A stretch of 8,376 nucleotides of DNA from positions 1 to 8,376 of the forward strand of contig CALGLM010000377.1 of NCBI GenBank assembly GCA_937930275.1, written 5' to 3'. How positions within the stretch are numbered: position 1 is the stretch's first letter; each line of letters starts with the position of its first letter. Position numbers and translations under genes: made by a program. The notes under the pieces were generated by a model. It ran no database searches. It was not told the DNA's origin and worked only from the letters and a program-made list of their open reading frames with translations. Below are positions 7,199 through 8,376 of the stretch, piece by piece. This DNA comes from an uncultured Ignavibacteria bacterium. Lineage in GTDB: Bacteria > Bacteroidota > Ignavibacteria > Ignavibacteriales > Melioribacteraceae.

Positions 7199-7993
7199 TT
7201 AGTAAGTGGACTTGGTATAACCGCCGTCTGCATTAATTGTTGTTCCAGTAATATAACCTGCAACCGGTGATGCCAAAAATACAGCTAAATTGCCAATTTC
7301 ATCGGGGTTAGCAAAACGTTTCATCGGAATGTCACTGCTCATTTTTACTACCATATCGTCATAACTTACACCGGCAGTATTTGCTCGAAAAGTTATTAGT
7401 TGTTTAAATCTATCAGTTAATGTATAACCGGGGGCAATATTATTGACCGTAATATTATGCGGAGCAAGTTCGTTACTAATTGTTTTGGCAAAAGCCGTTA
7501 ACCCGCTGCGGAAAGTATTTGAGAGTAATAAATTATCAACCGGTTGTTTAACCGATATGGATGTAATATTTATAATTCTACCAAACTTATTTTCTTTCAT
7601 ATCCGGCAATACAAACTTGATAAGTTTCATCGCACTTTTAAGAACTTGGTTGTATGAATAATCCCAATCAGATTCGTTCAAATTTTCAAAAAATCCCGGA
7701 GTAGGTCCGCCACAATTGTTTACTAAAATATCAATTTTACCAAATTTTTCTTTTGTAAAATCAATTAATTTTAACAACTCGTCATTATTATTTAAATTAC
7801 AAACAGTGCCCCAAACGTTAGTATTTCCGCAAATAGATTTTATTTTTTCGACTGCAGTTTTAATATTTTCTTCATTTGCAGAGCATATTACAATTTTTGC
7901 TCCTTCAAAAGCAAACTGCTTAGCTATTGCGTAACCTATTCCTTTACTTGCAGCAGTAACCAAAACGTTTTTATCTAACAATTCTAAGTTCAT
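7199..7993 (-). CDS. Short-chain dehydrogenase-like protein with altered catalytic residues
   Basis: A 264-residue Rossmann-fold protein of the SDR superfamily, typical length. It has the cofactor glycine motif TAASKGIG (13-20), NNCGGPTPG (92-100) at the usual NNAG position, ITS with Ser145, NNIAPG (184-189) and the C-terminal GTTINADGG (250-258). The usual YxxxK catalytic pair should lie 13 residues after Ser145, but that place reads SNTFR: Ser158 for Tyr and Arg162 for Lys. Together with the GGPTPG motif this fits the 'BKR-like SDR-like' group (cd05344, from memory), described as lacking a perfect cofactor motif and catalytic tetrad. Automatic labels such as '3-oxoacyl-ACP reductase' would therefore be doubtful. 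Its ATG overlaps the MarC stop by four bases (ATGA), and an AAGGA lies 6 bases ahead. The flavoprotein gene follows 9 bases later. Activity and substrate are unknown. Confidence 0.9.
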   Translation of the reverse strand: MNLELLDKNVLVTAASKGIGYAIAKQFAFEGAKIVICSANEENIKTAVEKIKSICGNTNVWGTVCNLNNNDELLKLIDFTKEKFGKIDILVNNCGGPTPGFFENLNESDWDYSYNQVLKSAMKLIKFVLPDMKENKFGRIINITSISVKQPVDNLLLSNTFRSGLTAFAKTISNELAPHNITVNNIAPGYTLTDRFKQLITFRANTAGVSYDDMVVKMSSDIPMKRFANPDEIGNLAVFLASPVAGYITGTTINADGGYTKSTY

Positions 7994-8376
7994 CTGAATT
8001 CCTTAATAGCTTGAATAATACCTTCTCTAATCATCATAATTGCATAAGCCGATAGCAATAACGAGGCAACTTTGGCAAAAGCCTTAGCACCTCCTTCTCC
8101 TATAAATCTGGTTATTAGCTTAACATTTGTTAAAACAAGAAATATAATTATAAAATTTGCCGTAATTGAAAATAACGTTAAAGGTATTCCGTGTTTATCT
8201 GCAATAATCAAAATAGTTGTTAAAGCAGCCGGTCCCATAATTAAGGGAATACCTAACGGCACTACTCCTATATGTGTACCGGGGTTACGGCGTGTTTCGG
8301 AAGAACTGAGTATATCATTAATACTTAAAATTAATAAAATTAAACCGCCCGCAATTCTAAAATCATTAATCGTAAT
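7990..8376 (-). CDS. MarC family integral membrane protein, N-terminus outside the window
   Basis: The frame is open from the window edge at 8376 to the TGA at 7990-7992, giving 128 C-terminal residues. It matches the MarC (UPF0056) family: FRIAGGLILLI near the start, then VVPLGIPLIMGPAALTT, the family's most conserved segment, then GEGGAKAFAKVASLLL and a final hydrophobic helix. About four membrane helices are visible (approximately residues 6-20, 39-58, 62-87 and 99-120). Full MarC proteins have about 200-220 residues and six helices, so roughly the first two helices are missing. The GTG at 8262 is the valine of the conserved VPLGIPL and not a true start, because similarity continues upstream. 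It overlaps the next gene by ATGA. MarC proteins were once linked to multiple antibiotic resistance, but that role is not supported and the function is unknown. Confidence 0.9.
   Translation of the reverse strand: MTINDFRIAGGLILLILSINDILSSSETRRNPGTHIGVVPLGIPLIMGPAALTTILIIADKHGIPLTLFSITANFIIIFLVLTNVKLITRFIGEGGAKAFAKVASLLLSAYAIMMIREGIIQAIKEFR
8000..8004 (-). promoter_or_regulatory. Ribosome binding site of the SDR gene, inside the MarC coding end
   Basis: On the minus strand AAGGA ends 6 bases before the ATG at 7993. It lies within the last codons of the MarC gene, whose TGA stop shares the ATGA with the start. The arrangement fixes the SDR start and suggests translational coupling. Confidence 0.65.

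Noticed and set aside
8260..8262. GTG as the start of a 90-residue MarC-like protein
   Set aside because: The same frame stays open to the window edge and keeps MarC-like sequence (FRIAGGLILLI); this GTG encodes the valine of the conserved VPLGIPL segment.
1..8376. CRISPR arrays, tRNA or rRNA genes, insertion sequences
   Set aside because: No regularly spaced repeats, no rRNA or tRNA-like sequence and no transposase motifs were seen on either strand; almost all biological sequence is accounted for by the listed genes.

Overview
The window is a low-GC (about one third G+C by eye) bacterial contig end carrying parts of two oppositely oriented gene groups. Bases 1-48 are not biological. They are an untrimmed Illumina TruSeq adapter (tail of P7, an 8-base index block, and the read-2 primer site), so the true sequence starts at about base 49 with a gene already in progress. 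Gene content (citrate-lyase-type enzyme, PrpD-family enzyme, MarC membrane protein, COG2509-type flavoprotein) fits a Gram-negative anaerobe or facultative anaerobe, possibly of the Bacteroidota/FCB group. Nothing here fixes the phylum. Shine-Dalgarno-like AAGGA motifs precede some genes, while others have almost none.

Plus strand, 65-5489: a 5'-truncated PAS-histidine kinase lies upstream of a tight three-gene metabolic cluster. The first gene is an MmgE/PrpD-family enzyme (2-methylcitrate dehydratase/aconitate decarboxylase superfamily). The second is a single protein that joins the citrate lyase acyl carrier subunit (CitD, gamma) to the lyase subunit (CitE, beta). The third is the CoA/ACP-transferase subunit CitF (alpha). 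Gaps of 17 and 27 bases suggest one transcript. Together the last two genes encode all three activities of a citrate- or citramalate-lyase complex on two polypeptides. The PrpD-like enzyme would then interconvert the tricarboxylate or C5 dicarboxylate substrate by adding or removing water (inference). The prosthetic-group genes (citC, citG, citX), a transporter and a response regulator are not in the window.

Middle, 5490-5644: a convergent intergenic gap with one clear GC-rich inverted repeat, probably a terminator or a dispersed palindromic repeat.

Minus strand, 5645-8376: an operon read right to left. It holds a MarC-family membrane protein (its N-terminus lies beyond the window), a short-chain dehydrogenase-like protein whose catalytic Tyr and Lys are replaced by Ser and Arg, and a COG2509-type FAD-dependent dehydrogenase. 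The first two overlap by ATGA and the next gap is 9 bases, so they are probably cotranscribed. Their shared role is unknown.

The most interesting items are the CitD-CitE fusion beside a PrpD homologue, the atypical SDR active site, and the adapter contamination with a nearby in-frame stop that affects how the kinase is annotated.
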